Positions 1 through 7,125 are shown, counted from the first letter of the stretch. The stretch: 64,000 bases of DNA from Thiothrix sp. UBA5583 (GCA_002425225.1 DILV01000009.1:38482-102481); one strand, 5' to 3'. A program made the numbers and translations. Notes: generated from the letters alone by a model not told the origin.

Positions 1-87
1 CATGCCTTCTTCCAGGATGCATTGCCGCAGGGTGTCCATATAAGCAGCGACATTCGTCAGCATTTGGGCTTCACTCAGGGTTTCCAT
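1..87 (-). CDS. Hypothetical protein, N-terminal part only
   Basis: The first 29 codons of a gene that runs off the left edge. The ATG at 87 follows an AAGGAG ribosome-binding site seven bases away. It starts 15 bases after the stop of the large membrane-protein gene at 102-1814, so it continues the same leftward operon of the integrative element. The visible part begins METLSEAQML and looks helical and acidic. No family is recognisable from so short a piece. Confidence 0.6.
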   Translation of the reverse strand, partial: METLSEAQMLTNVAAYMDTLRQCILEEGM

Positions 88-101
88 TGCCATCTCCTTG
101 T

Positions 102-1814
102 TTATGCAGCGGTCAGGCCATCCAGGTTAATTTCTTGCTGGCGGGCATTACGCCGCTCAGCCAGTGATACAACACCTGCCTTTTCCGGGGTGCTGGCAGG
201 TTTTGTGTCGGGTTGGTAGTGGTATGTGCCCGCGAGGTGTTGTCGCATCACGTTGCGCAGGGTGTCTTCGTCAACCCATTCATAGGTCACACCACGGTTG
301 CCAAATGGTTTTGACCACATGTAGCCGTTGCGGTACAGGATTAGTTTGGACTCGCTGATATAAGCCTTGCGGATGCCTTCGCCATGGGCGTTCCTGATCT
401 TGTTGAAAAAGAAATCATTGGATACGTTCCCACCAAAGTTCTGCATCAAAAGCACTAACGCCTGCTGATGTCCTTCTTTAATTTTGAACCCATCCTCGTC
501 ACGGATGACAGATAGGTCGATCCAATCATTGAGTGTTGACAGTACGGCCTGTTTGAACTGCTCAACTTCATCAACAGGAATGCTGGCTAACGGTTTTTCT
601 GTTTTAGCCAAACTTTCTTGTCCATGTAGCGGAAACTGACCCGCATCTAGCCCACGTTTAGCCCGCGAAAAAAGGCGGTTTTGGGCGGTTTTGAACAGCA
701 GCAGCCCTAAACCAGTGGTGGCTGCAACCCATGAAGCCCCGGATGAATCCACATCATCGTCTTTGGCTGACGTATTTTTGAAATCCAGATTGATAGTCAT
801 CATCACCAGCAATTCCAGTGAAATTGCCAGCAATGCGCCGAAAATCAGTGAGTTGCGCTTATGGTCGCTGGCTTGTTCCTGCGTATAACCCAGCCAAACC
901 TGGGCGGCAGCGATCATGTCATTGACGGGCAGGGCAGGGGGTGTGCCCTGTAATGTTCTGCGGGCTTCTTCAAGTTGCTGTCCTGCATTTTTGTAGGATT
1001 CTGACTGGCTAGCCATGTTTTTTGCCTGGCTAGCTAAACCGGAACTCCATTTAGCCAGGTTTAGCTGAAGCTGGCTAAGTTCCTCACAGCCATTGGCGGG
1101 CACTTTTGAGTAGCTGCTTTTGGTGCTGCACCCCTTCGTGGCAACCCATACCGTTGTGGCTGGCTTGTCTTTGCCATCCAGATAAATACGGATGCCTGAT
1201 GCGTTCACAGCGGGACGGTTTTGAATGGCGTTAATTTTGTCACGCAAGGATTGCTGCAACGCAAGATCGTCTGCATCAGGTGCATTGGACTCAAGACGGG
1301 TATCTGCGGCATCGACAGATGCTTCAGCCGCTTTCACCACAAATGCAGCCTGTTGCCGTGCCAGCTCTGCATCCATGCCACTGTTGGCATTCTGGGTGGC
1401 GTAAAGACTCCCCAGCCCGATGGTCGCAAACAGGCTGAACCCGCGCAGGATGTTGACGCTGATCCGCTTGTCCCAACTCTGCCGGTACTTCCGGGTACGC
1501 GGGATCAGCACCTTGGCGATGTCCGCCACAAAGAAGATGATGGGTAACAGTACAGCGGATACTGCATCCATGCTGGAACCGAGGATGTACCAGAACAGCA
1601 TGTTGGCCCCGCTAGAGGCTTCCCAAACCGCAATGTGGGAGGCCACACCAATGGCAGGCAACACAGCTTGCTGTTTACGGTAATGCCAGATACCAGCACC
1701 CACGGCGAATACCAGCATCAAGGCCGCTGCCAGCAGCACATCCTGCTGGGAAATTCCCTCCAGTACACTGTTGGCAGACTGTACGGTTTGGGATGGTTGT
1801 TCCATGGTATCCAT
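102..1814 (-). CDS. Large membrane protein with coiled coil, element-borne, function unknown
   Basis: A protein of about 570 residues. I chose the ATG at 1814 (MDTMEQ) because AGGAAG lies six bases upstream; a TTG nine codons earlier has no such site. Hydrophobic segments are seen near residues 25-45, 70-105 (two segments, ending before a basic loop), 120-140, then a polar, Ala/Gln-rich helical stretch of roughly 180 residues likely to lie outside the membrane and containing two Cys (CSTK, CEEL), then further segments near 325-345 and 365-380. The C-terminal ~190 residues are soluble. I do not recognise the family. The shape (membrane domain, long helical domain, soluble tail) would suit a structural or signalling envelope protein of a mobile element. 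It ends the visible part of the left operon except for the partial gene at 1-87. Confidence 0.75.
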   Translation of the reverse strand: MDTMEQPSQTVQSANSVLEGISQQDVLLAAALMLVFAVGAGIWHYRKQQAVLPAIGVASHIAVWEASSGANMLFWYILGSSMDAVSAVLLPIIFFVADIAKVLIPRTRKYRQSWDKRISVNILRGFSLFATIGLGSLYATQNANSGMDAELARQQAAFVVKAAEASVDAADTRLESNAPDADDLALQQSLRDKINAIQNRPAVNASGIRIYLDGKDKPATTVWVATKGCSTKSSYSKVPANGCEELSQLQLNLAKWSSGLASQAKNMASQSESYKNAGQQLEEARRTLQGTPPALPVNDMIAAAQVWLGYTQEQASDHKRNSLIFGALLAISLELLVMMTINLDFKNTSAKDDDVDSSGASWVAATTGLGLLLFKTAQNRLFSRAKRGLDAGQFPLHGQESLAKTEKPLASIPVDEVEQFKQAVLSTLNDWIDLSVIRDEDGFKIKEGHQQALVLLMQNFGGNVSNDFFFNKIRNAHGEGIRKAYISESKLILYRNGYMWSKPFGNRGVTYEWVDEDTLRNVMRQHLAGTYHYQPDTKPASTPEKAGVVSLAERRNARQQEINLDGLTAA

Positions 1815-1895
1815 AGCTGACTTCCTGCGCTCTGTTTGCAATGGTTGGTTGACGGGGTAGGGCGGCTGACCACCCTACCCTTTCCTGTTCATGTT

Positions 1896-2465
1896 TTATT
1901 CGGTGTCTTGGCTAATTTGGGGGCTATCGGCATGGATGCCCAAACCCTCATCAGCAGCAGTTCCCAGTGCCTGGGTGTACCGGTCTGGTACGGTGACACC
2001 CTTTTCCAGCCCTGCCATGCCCATTGCCAGCAGGCGTGGGGCGATGTCCAAGCCATCGGCAAAGAACATCAGCGGCTCATCCCGGCTGATGTGCCCTGCT
2101 CGCTTTTTGTCCGGCAATTCCTGGAACTGGACTGAGGTGTTTTGCAGCAGGCTTTCCAGCGCCTGGCGTGATGACTCGAAGTACCTTGATTCAGGTTCAG
2201 GGGCTGTAATGCCCCATACTTGCACCCTGATCTTGCGGTGTTTGATTTGTATAACCAGCCCATTGCCAGAATGGACAGAGACAACCTGGCACATTACCCT
2301 GCCCGCCTGCCCAAGGGTTGACAGCACGGCATACAGCACCAGCCCGGACAGCACCATCAAGCTGATGGCATAGCCCCCTGCCGGTTGCAGCAGCACCGCC
2401 AGCAAGGCCAGTGCGGTGATGGTCAACAGGTAGGCTTGTAAAGCAGGGTTAATGTGTGCGTGCAT
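1896..2465 (-). CDS. Membrane-anchored protein with divergent SNase (thermonuclease-like) fold
   Basis: 189 residues. Two hydrophobic helices lie at about residues 8-30 and 33-50. They are followed by a stretch resembling the staphylococcal-nuclease fold: a V-x-V-x-S-G-N-G start, a basic beta strand (HRKIRVQVWG), then I-T-A-P-E-P-E, which matches the G-I-D-A-P-E signature of that family, and a helix with A-L-E-S-L-L. The first catalytic Asp of the usual D-G-D motif is Asn/Gly here, so activity is doubtful. The ATG at 2465 overlaps the end of the upstream 55-codon gene by 17 bases, which suggests translational coupling. The product probably faces the periplasm or cytoplasm from an N-terminal membrane hairpin. 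The fold assignment is by motif only. Confidence 0.6.
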   Translation of the reverse strand: MHAHINPALQAYLLTITALALLAVLLQPAGGYAISLMVLSGLVLYAVLSTLGQAGRVMCQVVSVHSGNGLVIQIKHRKIRVQVWGITAPEPESRYFESSRQALESLLQNTSVQFQELPDKKRAGHISRDEPLMFFADGLDIAPRLLAMGMAGLEKGVTVPDRYTQALGTAADEGLGIHADSPQISQDTE

Positions 2466-2616
2466 AATCCCATCCCTGACTGGTCAGGAAACCAAGTCGT
2501 TGCGCCCAAGCCCTAGCATCACTACCTGCCCGGTTCAATACGCCCATGATTTGGCTGCGTTGACGTTGCTCATGCCTTCTCTTTTTCAGGGACGCCATAT
2601 CTTTTCCTGTGTTCAT
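2449..2616 (-). CDS. Small basic protein (55 aa), unknown
   Basis: A short reading frame that fills the space between its neighbours. The ATG at 2616 follows AAGGTGG within a few bases. The protein starts MNTGKDMASLKKRR and is strongly basic in its first half (KKRRHEQRQR), which suggests nucleic-acid binding or a membrane-proximal tail. It ends WDYARTH. Its last 17 bases overlap the start of the SNase-like gene, and it begins 17 bases after the stop of the 52-codon gene, so spacing fits a tight operon. No family recognised. Confidence 0.55.
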   Translation of the reverse strand: MNTGKDMASLKKRRHEQRQRSQIMGVLNRAGSDARAWAQRLGFLTSQGWDYARTH

Positions 2617-2632
2617 GACCCACCTTTATCCT

Positions 2633-2791
2633 TTATGGTTGTTGTCCGTCATCGGTGTCCGTGGTGACACTCCCCTTGCCATCGTTGAATTCGGCATTGA
2701 ACGGGGTGTCCTGCGCATAAGCATCTGTTACCCGATCCCACCAGTCATCGGCATCGGTGGTGGTGGATGTATTTGCGTTTGCCAGTGTCAT
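2633..2791 (-). CDS. Small acidic protein (52 aa), unknown
   Basis: A short gene with a very good ribosome-binding site: AAGGAG six bases before the ATG at 2791, and this site overlaps the end of the upstream membrane-protein gene at 2795. The product is acidic and Asp/Thr-rich, with a W-W-D motif near residue 18, and has no hydrophobic segment. The tight packing with both neighbours is the main reason to accept it as real. Function unknown. Confidence 0.6.
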   Translation of the reverse strand: MTLANANTSTTTDADDWWDRVTDAYAQDTPFNAEFNDGKGSVTTDTDDGQQP

Positions 2792-2794
2792 CAC

Positions 2795-3052
2795 TTACTC
2801 CTTGCCCTTGCTATCCAGCAACATGGCTGAGCCAATCACCATAGCCGTACCCAGCCAGGCAAAGACACCACCGTAGAAACCCGTGGTCAGGCTGCGCACA
2901 TAGGTAGGGCCAGCCAGGTTAAGGCTCACGCTCAGGCCAAAACCCTGGATAGCGGGATAGCCAGCCGCTGTCATTAAGGAATGGGCGCCGATCAGCAGGA
3001 CTGCCAGCCCTGACAGGAACAGCGGAAAACCAAAGAATGCTTTTATGTTCAT
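2795..3052 (-). CDS. Small two-helix membrane protein (85 aa)
   Basis: The ATG at 3052 (MNIKAFF) is preceded by AGGAG at a normal distance; a longer version would start eight codons earlier without a site. There are two hydrophobic segments, about residues 5-25 and 55-80, joined by a Gly/Ser-rich loop (AGYPAIQGFGLS). It starts one base after the stop of the S24-like gene. Small proteins of this kind occur as structural or membrane components in mobile elements and membrane-containing phages, but nothing here identifies a family. Confidence 0.65.
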   Translation of the reverse strand: MNIKAFFGFPLFLSGLAVLLIGAHSLMTAAGYPAIQGFGLSVSLNLAGPTYVRSLTTGFYGGVFAWLGTAMVIGSAMLLDSKGKE

Positions 3053-3053
3053 C

Positions 3054-3482
3054 TCAGTAACTCCTGAATAATCCAACCATCTTCCCTTGAATCTGCACCC
3101 GGCCCGGCGCGTAAAAGCTGGATGTCAAGTTGCTGTTTTCGGGGCGCAGTTCTACCAGCCCGTCCGGGAACAAGCTGGAGATGTCTGTTGTCTGAGACAT
3201 GCCAGCGTCCGGGTGATGCAGCTCTACCCTCACCCCTGGTGCGTGCCGGTAGTAGCGTTTCAAGGTGGATTCTTCCCGGTCTACCAGAGCCACCACGATT
3301 TCACCGTTGCGGGCTTCTTCTTGGTGCTGGATGACGACGAAATCACCGTCCATGATGCCGATGCCAACCATCGTCTCGCCGCGTACTTCCAGCACATAAC
3401 GCCCCTTGCCGGTAAACAGTTCCTGCGGGTTGATTTCCCCTGATCCGTGCGTACTCATGCTGTTATCAGTCTTGATGCCCAT
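3054..3482 (-). CDS. LexA/S24-type peptidase-fold domain without DNA-binding domain; catalytic Ser replaced by Thr
   Basis: 142 residues from the ATG at 3482, chosen because GGGAGG lies seven bases upstream. The sequence follows the C-terminal domain of LexA/UmuD: the strand YVLEVRGETM, then G-I-M-D-G-D, then N-G-E-I-V-V-A and the segment E-S-T-L-K-R-Y, which carries the catalytic Lys, then L-R-P-E-N. The nucleophile of this family is the Ser of the (G/S)-x-S-M motif; here the motif reads G-E-T-M. There is no N-terminal winged helix and no Ala-Gly cleavage site, so it is a free-standing domain like UmuD rather than a repressor. It could sense RecA filaments, be an inactive dimerisation partner, or use Thr as nucleophile; the sequence cannot decide. 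It lies in the left operon among small membrane proteins. Confidence 0.75.
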   Translation of the reverse strand: MGIKTDNSMSTHGSGEINPQELFTGKGRYVLEVRGETMVGIGIMDGDFVVIQHQEEARNGEIVVALVDREESTLKRYYRHAPGVRVELHHPDAGMSQTTDISSLFPDGLVELRPENSNLTSSFYAPGRVQIQGKMVGLFRSY

Positions 3483-3795
3483 TGCCGATCCTCCCATTGG
3501 TTTGCCCTGCCGTTTCCTTCCATACCATCCCGGTATGGTCATTAATCAATTTTGCCCAGACTAATGACGACAAACTGGTGTCGTAGTCGTAGAGTTTCGC
3601 TCCCTCTTCTTGCGTAAGCTCGGTTAAAAATGTTGTCTGGTTCCTACCTTTGAAGTCCTTCCAACGAACAATCAGGGTGTAGGTTTTAACGTGATCGGCC
3701 ATTTTTACTCCCTGTTCCTGTGTGTACAGCGGGTCGGCGTTTTCCATGCCGGTGGGTAACACATCTACAGGTGTCCTTGCTTTTTTCTTGCTCAT
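3466..3795 (-). CDS. Hypothetical protein (109 aa)
   Basis: The start at 3795 (MSKKKART) is chosen because its ATG overlaps the stop of the upstream gene as ATGA, a typical coupling arrangement. A second possible start lies at 3702 (MADHVKTY), with GGGAG at good spacing, giving 78 residues. The conserved-looking part is after that second start: Y-T-L-I-V-R-W-K-D, then a charged helix with LTQEEG. The end overlaps the start of the S24-like gene by 17 bases. No family recognised. Confidence 0.5.
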   Translation of the reverse strand: MSKKKARTPVDVLPTGMENADPLYTQEQGVKMADHVKTYTLIVRWKDFKGRNQTTFLTELTQEEGAKLYDYDTSLSSLVWAKLINDHTGMVWKETAGQTNGRIGNGHQD

Positions 3796-4001
3796 GCCGC
3801 ATACCCCTTCACTTGGGTTAACTGGTTCAGGAAACCCAGCAATTGCCCCCAGGTCAGTTTCCTTTCGATGACCTTGTAGCATCCGACTGGCTGACCGCCT
3901 TCGGTCACGTAGCCCTCCCGACTGGTGAACCTGATCACCTGGAACAAGGGTTCTGCCGGATTGGTGGACTCATCACAGATGATTTCAGCTTCACCGTTCA
4001 T
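3792..4001 (-). CDS. Hypothetical small protein (69 aa)
   Basis: Starts at the ATG at 4001; a GTG four codons earlier is the alternative. Its end makes a four-base ATGA overlap with the next gene and its start lies inside the end of the upstream membrane-protein gene. The protein is mixed alpha/beta with one Cys in the N-terminal strand (IICDES) and ends LTQVKGYAA. A small T-W-G-Q-L-L-G-F-L segment is amphipathic. Function unknown. Confidence 0.5.
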   Translation of the reverse strand: MNGEAEIICDESTNPAEPLFQVIRFTSREGYVTEGGQPVGCYKVIERKLTWGQLLGFLNQLTQVKGYAA

Positions 4002-4236
4002 TGTTTGCCCCACGGTTCTTGAGCCAGTAAACCGCCATGACTACCGGCGTGATGACCAGATAGGCCACAACGCCGAGCAGCAATGCCCCCATGGGGAATG
4101 CGCCCCATGTCCAGCGGTCTGTTTCCAGCCAATAATTGCTGACAGGGACAAGGAAGAATGTGATGCCAGTGGCAACTACAATCGCTAGGGTGTAGTAGCC
4201 GAGCAGTTTGAGTGATTGTCGGTGTAACGTTTTCAT
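3991..4236 (-). CDS. Small two-helix membrane protein (81 aa)
   Basis: The ATG at 4236 follows GGGAGTG. The product has a basic N-terminus (MKTLHRQSLK), a hydrophobic helix at about residues 11-30, a short loop with W-x-T-D-R-W, and a second helix at about 48-70 followed by a basic tail (KNRG). By the positive-inside rule both ends should be cytoplasmic. It overlaps the next gene by 11 bases. No recognised family. Confidence 0.6.
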   Translation of the reverse strand: MKTLHRQSLKLLGYYTLAIVVATGITFFLVPVSNYWLETDRWTWGAFPMGALLLGVVAYLVITPVVMAVYWLKNRGANNER

Positions 4237-4239
4237 GCC

Positions 4240-4671
4240 TCACTCCCTCTGGCCTTCCACGATTGCCCCGTAAATAGTGGTCGTGAATTCATCCAGCGCT
4301 TCATGGATAACTGCTGGATGCGGCATCATGGCGCAGTAGCCTTGTCGCTCTGGGTCAGCCTCCCGTTCCCAGTGGATTACCCAGGCAGACTCTTCACCAT
4401 CGTCCCTGCCGTCGTAGAAGTAGACCGGCTCCTCTTTGGAGAGCTGCCACCCAGCACCTTGGGGCTGGCGCAGGGTTTCAACCGCTGGTTCTGTCTCAGG
4501 GCGGTCAACACCGTAACCCAGCTTGATATAACGGTTTTCCTGCACACGGGCAGGTTTCATCCACTGCCAGCCCATACACTGACTGGCGCAGCAGTTGGAC
4601 TGATGGGGCGAACAGGTCAGCGGGCAGAGTTTTTGTGCTGCCGCAGCTTCGGTGTGGGTGGGGATTGGCAT
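4240..4671 (-). CDS. Cys-rich hypothetical protein (143 aa)
   Basis: The ATG at 4671 has AAGGAG at normal spacing. The N-terminal 35 residues hold five Cys in a zinc-binding-like pattern (C-x3-C-x6-CC-x3-C) with a His between, followed by W-Q-W. The rest looks like a compact alpha/beta domain with PVYFYDGRDDG, SAWVIHW and a final helix (EALDEFTTTIYG). It is the second gene of the left operon, three bases from the next one. A small metal-binding or nucleic-acid-binding protein is possible but not shown. Confidence 0.55.
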   Translation of the reverse strand: MPIPTHTEAAAAQKLCPLTCSPHQSNCCASQCMGWQWMKPARVQENRYIKLGYGVDRPETEPAVETLRQPQGAGWQLSKEEPVYFYDGRDDGEESAWVIHWEREADPERQGYCAMMPHPAVIHEALDEFTTTIYGAIVEGQRE

Positions 4672-4684
4672 GGGTGACTCCTTC

Positions 4685-4900
4685 TTATATCTCGTTAGGG
4701 AGTGGCTTGCGGCTCAAGCCGCGCAAGTCTTCGCTGCCGTCGCTGTATAGTGCGTACAGTTCGACCTTCACACCTGCGGGTGCTACATCTGCATACGCCT
4801 TCCACGCCTTGCCAGCCTGAGCGGCAGTGCCGGATGGTTTTTCGACCTCAATCCGATCCTTGCGGATGGAGAATCCTGTTACCGTTAGTACTTTTGCCAT
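4685..4900 (-). CDS. First gene of the left operon: small hypothetical protein (71 aa)
   Basis: The ATG at 4900 follows GGAG eight bases upstream. It is the first gene behind the outward promoter in the left copy of the 124-bp inverted repeat, so it is probably the first made. The product is soluble, with beta strands (VLTVTGFSI, VKVELYALYSDG) around a Lys/Ala helix, and ends LSRKPLPNEI. The size and place would suit an early small DNA-binding or control protein, but no motif supports that. Confidence 0.6.
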   Translation of the reverse strand: MAKVLTVTGFSIRKDRIEVEKPSGTAAQAGKAWKAYADVAPAGVKVELYALYSDGSEDLRGLSRKPLPNEI

Positions 4901-4908
4901 GTCTGCTG

Positions 4909-5032
4909 CTCCTGTCCAAATGTGTTACGTTGTGGCTAGTATTTATCTTTAAAGATAACAAGTCAAGTAACTTAAATGATATTTCGAGGAAGAATGACAG
5001 AAACAAGCATCGGTCAGCGCCTGCGCGAAGTG
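4909..5032. repeat. Left copy of 124-bp inverted repeat (mate at 11665-11788)
   Basis: Read on the plus strand this segment matches the reverse complement of 11665-11788 with one difference in 124 bases (GGTCAG here, GGGCAG in the mate). It carries an outward promoter with its palindromic operator and the first codons of the XRE repressor. Outside the repeat the two flanks are unrelated. Confidence 0.92.
4938..4966 (-). promoter_or_regulatory. Outward promoter with palindromic operator, left operon
   Basis: On the minus strand TTGACT (4966-4961) is separated by 17 bases from AATACT (4943-4938). A perfect 16-base palindrome, TTATCTTTAAAGATAA (4943-4958), lies in the spacer and touches the -10 box, an ideal place for repressor binding. 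It lies 38 bases upstream of the first left-operon gene. The identical arrangement is found at 11731-11759. Confidence 0.65.
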
Positions 5033-5095
5033 CGAGTGTCAAACTTATTGTTTCGTTCATTTCGTTCACTGCTATACTTAGGAAATCAAGACTAA
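4994..5095 (+). pseudogene. Truncated stub of the XRE repressor gene
   Basis: The ATG at 4994 begins MTETSIGQRLREV, identical to the start of the intact repressor at 11703. The match stops exactly where the 124-bp inverted repeat stops; after that the frame runs on for about 20 unrelated residues to a stop at 5095. The HTH is missing, so this is a by-product of the duplication, although the stub could still be translated because its start signals are intact. Confidence 0.7.
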
Positions 5096-5122
5096 TGACG
5101 ACGGTTGAAGGAGTTTTCAGAG

Positions 5123-5566
5123 ATGTCTGCATTGATGAGCTATCAAATCCCAACACAAGAAGATGCCGCACTGGCTGTTGAGAGCAGCCGCTTGTTGGCT
5201 GCTTGTATTGGCAAGGGGGAAAGTGCCTGCTTGCGCCTGCATGATGGGAACGACGTATTACAAGTCCCTATAAAAGCTATCCGCCTATTGGTCGACATTC
5301 TGGATGCCATGGCGCGGGGCGATGCCGTATCACTGGTTCCCATCCATAAAGAACTGACCACACAAGAGGCGGCCAACCTTTTGAATGTGTCACGCCCCTA
5401 CCTGGTGAAGCTGATGGAGGGTGGTGAAATACCCTTCCACAAGAATGGGGTGCGCCGTAGGGTTCTCTTTAAGGACGTGATGGAATACAAGAGAACACGG
5501 GATCAGGCCAGTATGCTGCTACTGGATGAGTTGACCGCCGAAGCCCAAGAATTCGGGATGGGCTAA
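5123..5566 (+). CDS. Excisionase-type HTH protein, probable antitoxin without visible toxin
   Basis: 147 residues from the ATG at 5123, with AAGGAG nine bases upstream. The C-terminal half carries an excisionase/MerR-like HTH: L-T-T-Q-E-A-A-N-L-L-N-V-S-R-P-Y followed by L-V-K-L-M-E-G-G-E-I-P-F and a basic wing (GVRRRVLFKDV). The N-terminal half is a helical domain typical of antitoxins of this layout, which usually sit just upstream of a PIN-domain toxin. Here the next gene is another HTH protein instead, and only a short PIN-like relic follows at 5875-5949. It is the first cargo gene after the left inverted repeat. Confidence 0.7.
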   Translation: MSALMSYQIPTQEDAALAVESSRLLAACIGKGESACLRLHDGNDVLQVPIKAIRLLVDILDAMARGDAVSLVPIHKELTTQEAANLLNVSRPYLVKLMEGGEIPFHKNGVRRRVLFKDVMEYKRTRDQASMLLLDELTAEAQEFGMG

Positions 5567-5862
5567 TGACACTGAAAATGCAGGCATTCACCAACGTATG
5601 GGATGCACTCGAACCTGACCCTGTTATCCGTGCCAACCTCAAATTACGGTCTGCCTTGATGCGGGCAATTACCCAGTGGGTTGAAGCCAGTGGTTACACC
5701 CAAAAGGAGGCGGCAGCCGTATTAGGGACAACCCAACCCCGCCTGAACAACGTCCTCAAGGGTAAGATTGACCGCTGCACCATCGACAGGTTAGTGAACA
5801 TGCTGGAAGCTGCGGGGCAGCATGTTTCCTTTAATCTGGCAAAAGTGGTAACTGCTGCATAA
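5566..5862 (+). CDS. XRE-family (HTH_37-like) antitoxin-type regulator
   Basis: 98 residues; the ATG overlaps the stop of the previous gene (TAATG). The sequence has the layout of HigA-type antitoxins of the HTH_37 group: F-T-N-V-W-D-A-L at the start, L-R-S-A-L-M-R-A-I, then the HTH G-Y-T-Q-K-E-A-A-A-V-L-G-T-T-Q-P-R-L, then L-K-G-K-I and L-V-N-M-L-E-A-A-G. These proteins are normally encoded next to a RelE/HigB-type toxin, which is absent here. It may be an orphan antitoxin left after loss of its toxin, or part of an unusual two-HTH operon with the gene before it. Confidence 0.75.
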   Translation: MTLKMQAFTNVWDALEPDPVIRANLKLRSALMRAITQWVEASGYTQKEAAAVLGTTQPRLNNVLKGKIDRCTIDRLVNMLEAAGQHVSFNLAKVVTAA

Positions 5863-5874
5863 AAGAGAATCTGA

Positions 5875-5949
5875 GATGGAGGCACGGCGGCTCCGCCGGA
5901 AAAAGCGAAACTGGATGCACTGCACATTGCGGTTAAGTGCGGGGAGTAA
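5875..5949 (+). pseudogene. Possible relic of a PIN-domain toxin C-terminus
   Basis: A short open stretch without a usable start encodes A-P-P-E-K-A-K-L-D-A-L-H-I-A-V-K-C-G-E before a stop. The L-D-A-L-H-I-A pattern is typical of the last conserved helix of VapC-like PIN toxins. Its place behind two antitoxin-type genes fits the remains of a lost toxin. This rests on one short motif. Confidence 0.3.
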
Positions 5950-6015
5950 GTAAGTGCAAAGATTAAATGCCTGCGCTATCCTTGTATGACGAACTATATT
6001 TATAGGTATGACAAT

Positions 6016-6309
6016 ATGTATGGGTTAAGGATCAATGCCCGCCTTGATGAGCAAACAGCGGTGGATTTGCGGTTTTTGCGGGAAGTTTTGGGTGATAAAT
6101 CAGTTACTGACGTGCTGAAATACGCCTTGCAGCAGGTGGCGCAAGACTTGCGTGACAAAGACAGAGCCAGACGCCAAAAGCAGCTTTGGCGGGAAAGTGG
6201 CCTGATTGGCTGCATCCATAATGCGCCTGAAGACCTGTCCGCCAATTACAAGCAATACGTTACCGAATACCTGGACGGGAAGTACCCCCAACATGCCAGC
6301 GAAAAATAG
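6016..6309 (+). CDS. Ribbon-helix-helix antitoxin of a PIN-domain TA pair
   Basis: 97 residues from the ATG at 6016 (MYGLRINARLD); an ATG ten codons upstream at 5986 is possible. The N-terminus follows the RHH/VapB pattern: a strand L-R-I-N-A-R-L, then a helix L-D-E-Q-T-A-V-D-L-R-F-L, then S-V-T-D-V-L-K-Y-A-L-Q-Q-V. A charged linker (DKDRARRQKQ) and a C-terminal segment that would wrap the toxin follow. The gene overlaps the PIN gene by 17 bases, the usual coupling of such pairs. Confidence 0.75.
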   Translation: MYGLRINARLDEQTAVDLRFLREVLGDKSVTDVLKYALQQVAQDLRDKDRARRQKQLWRESGLIGCIHNAPEDLSANYKQYVTEYLDGKYPQHASEK

Positions 6310-6730
6310 TGTTATTGCTGACAGTGGTTTCTGGATAGCACTGTTCCACCAGCAAGACTCTTACCATGCTGCCGCAGTGACCGCGCTGGACAGGTTTGCT
6401 GACCAGTTGTTGATTGTCACTTGGCCTGTCATTGTGGAAGCGAGCCACTTGCTTTTACAACGTGCCGGTTTTCAGCGGCAATTGGCATTCTTGCAGACGC
6501 TTCAGCGGGGTGGGGCAGATATTTTTCAGCTTGATGGAATCCAGCACATGGGGCGGATCAATGCCCTCATGCAGAAATACCGCGACCTCCCGATGGATTT
6601 GACGGATGCCTCGTTGGTCATTTTGGCGGAGGAACTGGGGCATGGGCGCATCCTTTCCACTGACCAACGGGATTTTAACTGTTACCGATGGAAGAGCCAT
6701 GAGCCGTTTGAGAATGTGCTGTTTCCCTGA
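6293..6730 (+). CDS. PIN-domain toxin (VapC-like ribonuclease)
   Basis: 145 residues from the ATG at 6293 (MPAKNS). PIN features are in order: V-I-A-D-S-G-F-W-I-A-L-F with the first acidic residue, a Glu in I-V-E-A-S-H-L-L, and L-T-D-A-S-L-V followed by I-L-S-T-D-Q-R-D-F carrying the late acidic residues. PIN toxins cleave RNA with Mg2+ when released from their antitoxin. Together with the overlapping RHH gene it forms a type II toxin-antitoxin pair in the cargo segment. Confidence 0.82.
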   Translation: MPAKNSVIADSGFWIALFHQQDSYHAAAVTALDRFADQLLIVTWPVIVEASHLLLQRAGFQRQLAFLQTLQRGGADIFQLDGIQHMGRINALMQKYRDLPMDLTDASLVILAEELGHGRILSTDQRDFNCYRWKSHEPFENVLFP

Positions 6731-6920
6731 AGTGGGGTAAATCCTGTTCTGAAGTGCTGAGGCCACCAGCCAGCACCTGCGGGGAGAGTAGGGAAACGGG
6801 TAGTGTTGTTCTGCTACCATGTACGGCAGATACCATCAAGAAAATGCAAGCGGCACAAATGGGAATCACTTCTGCCTGAGAAGCGAAGCGGCATCTAGGA
6901 TTTGCAGAACGTGCCATTTG

Positions 6921-7125
6921 TTCATTAGCTTGCTGGATCAGGCTATCACCAATGGTTTCCGCCTCTCGGACAACAGGCACACTGCCCGGTCTTGCTGGAT
7001 GAGAGGCGCGGGCGGGTGGTTGCCAAACGTGAACAGGTGGAAGTACTAGGTACGGTTGGCTTGCCCCGCCTTGGTGAAACAGGCAAAAGCGTTGGCAGGG
7101 GAACAACCGCCAGAAGGCAGATGAA
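6921..7125 (+). pseudogene. Scrambled relic of a DUF3368-type PIN toxin
   Basis: Between 6731 and 7363 no intact gene is seen, but pieces of a PIN protein of the family encoded at 7735-8250 can be read. One piece (6921 to about 6974) gives L-L-D-Q-A-I-T-N-G-F-R-L-S-D-N, which resembles the family C-terminus. A second (6989 to about 7060) gives V-L-L-D-E-R-R-G-R-V-V-A-K, then V-L-G-T-V-G-L, the central region, and continues in a shifted frame with L-V-K-Q-A-K-A-L-A-G-E to a stop at 7125. The order is reversed compared with an intact gene, so at least one rearrangement and one frameshift have occurred. Confidence 0.5.
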
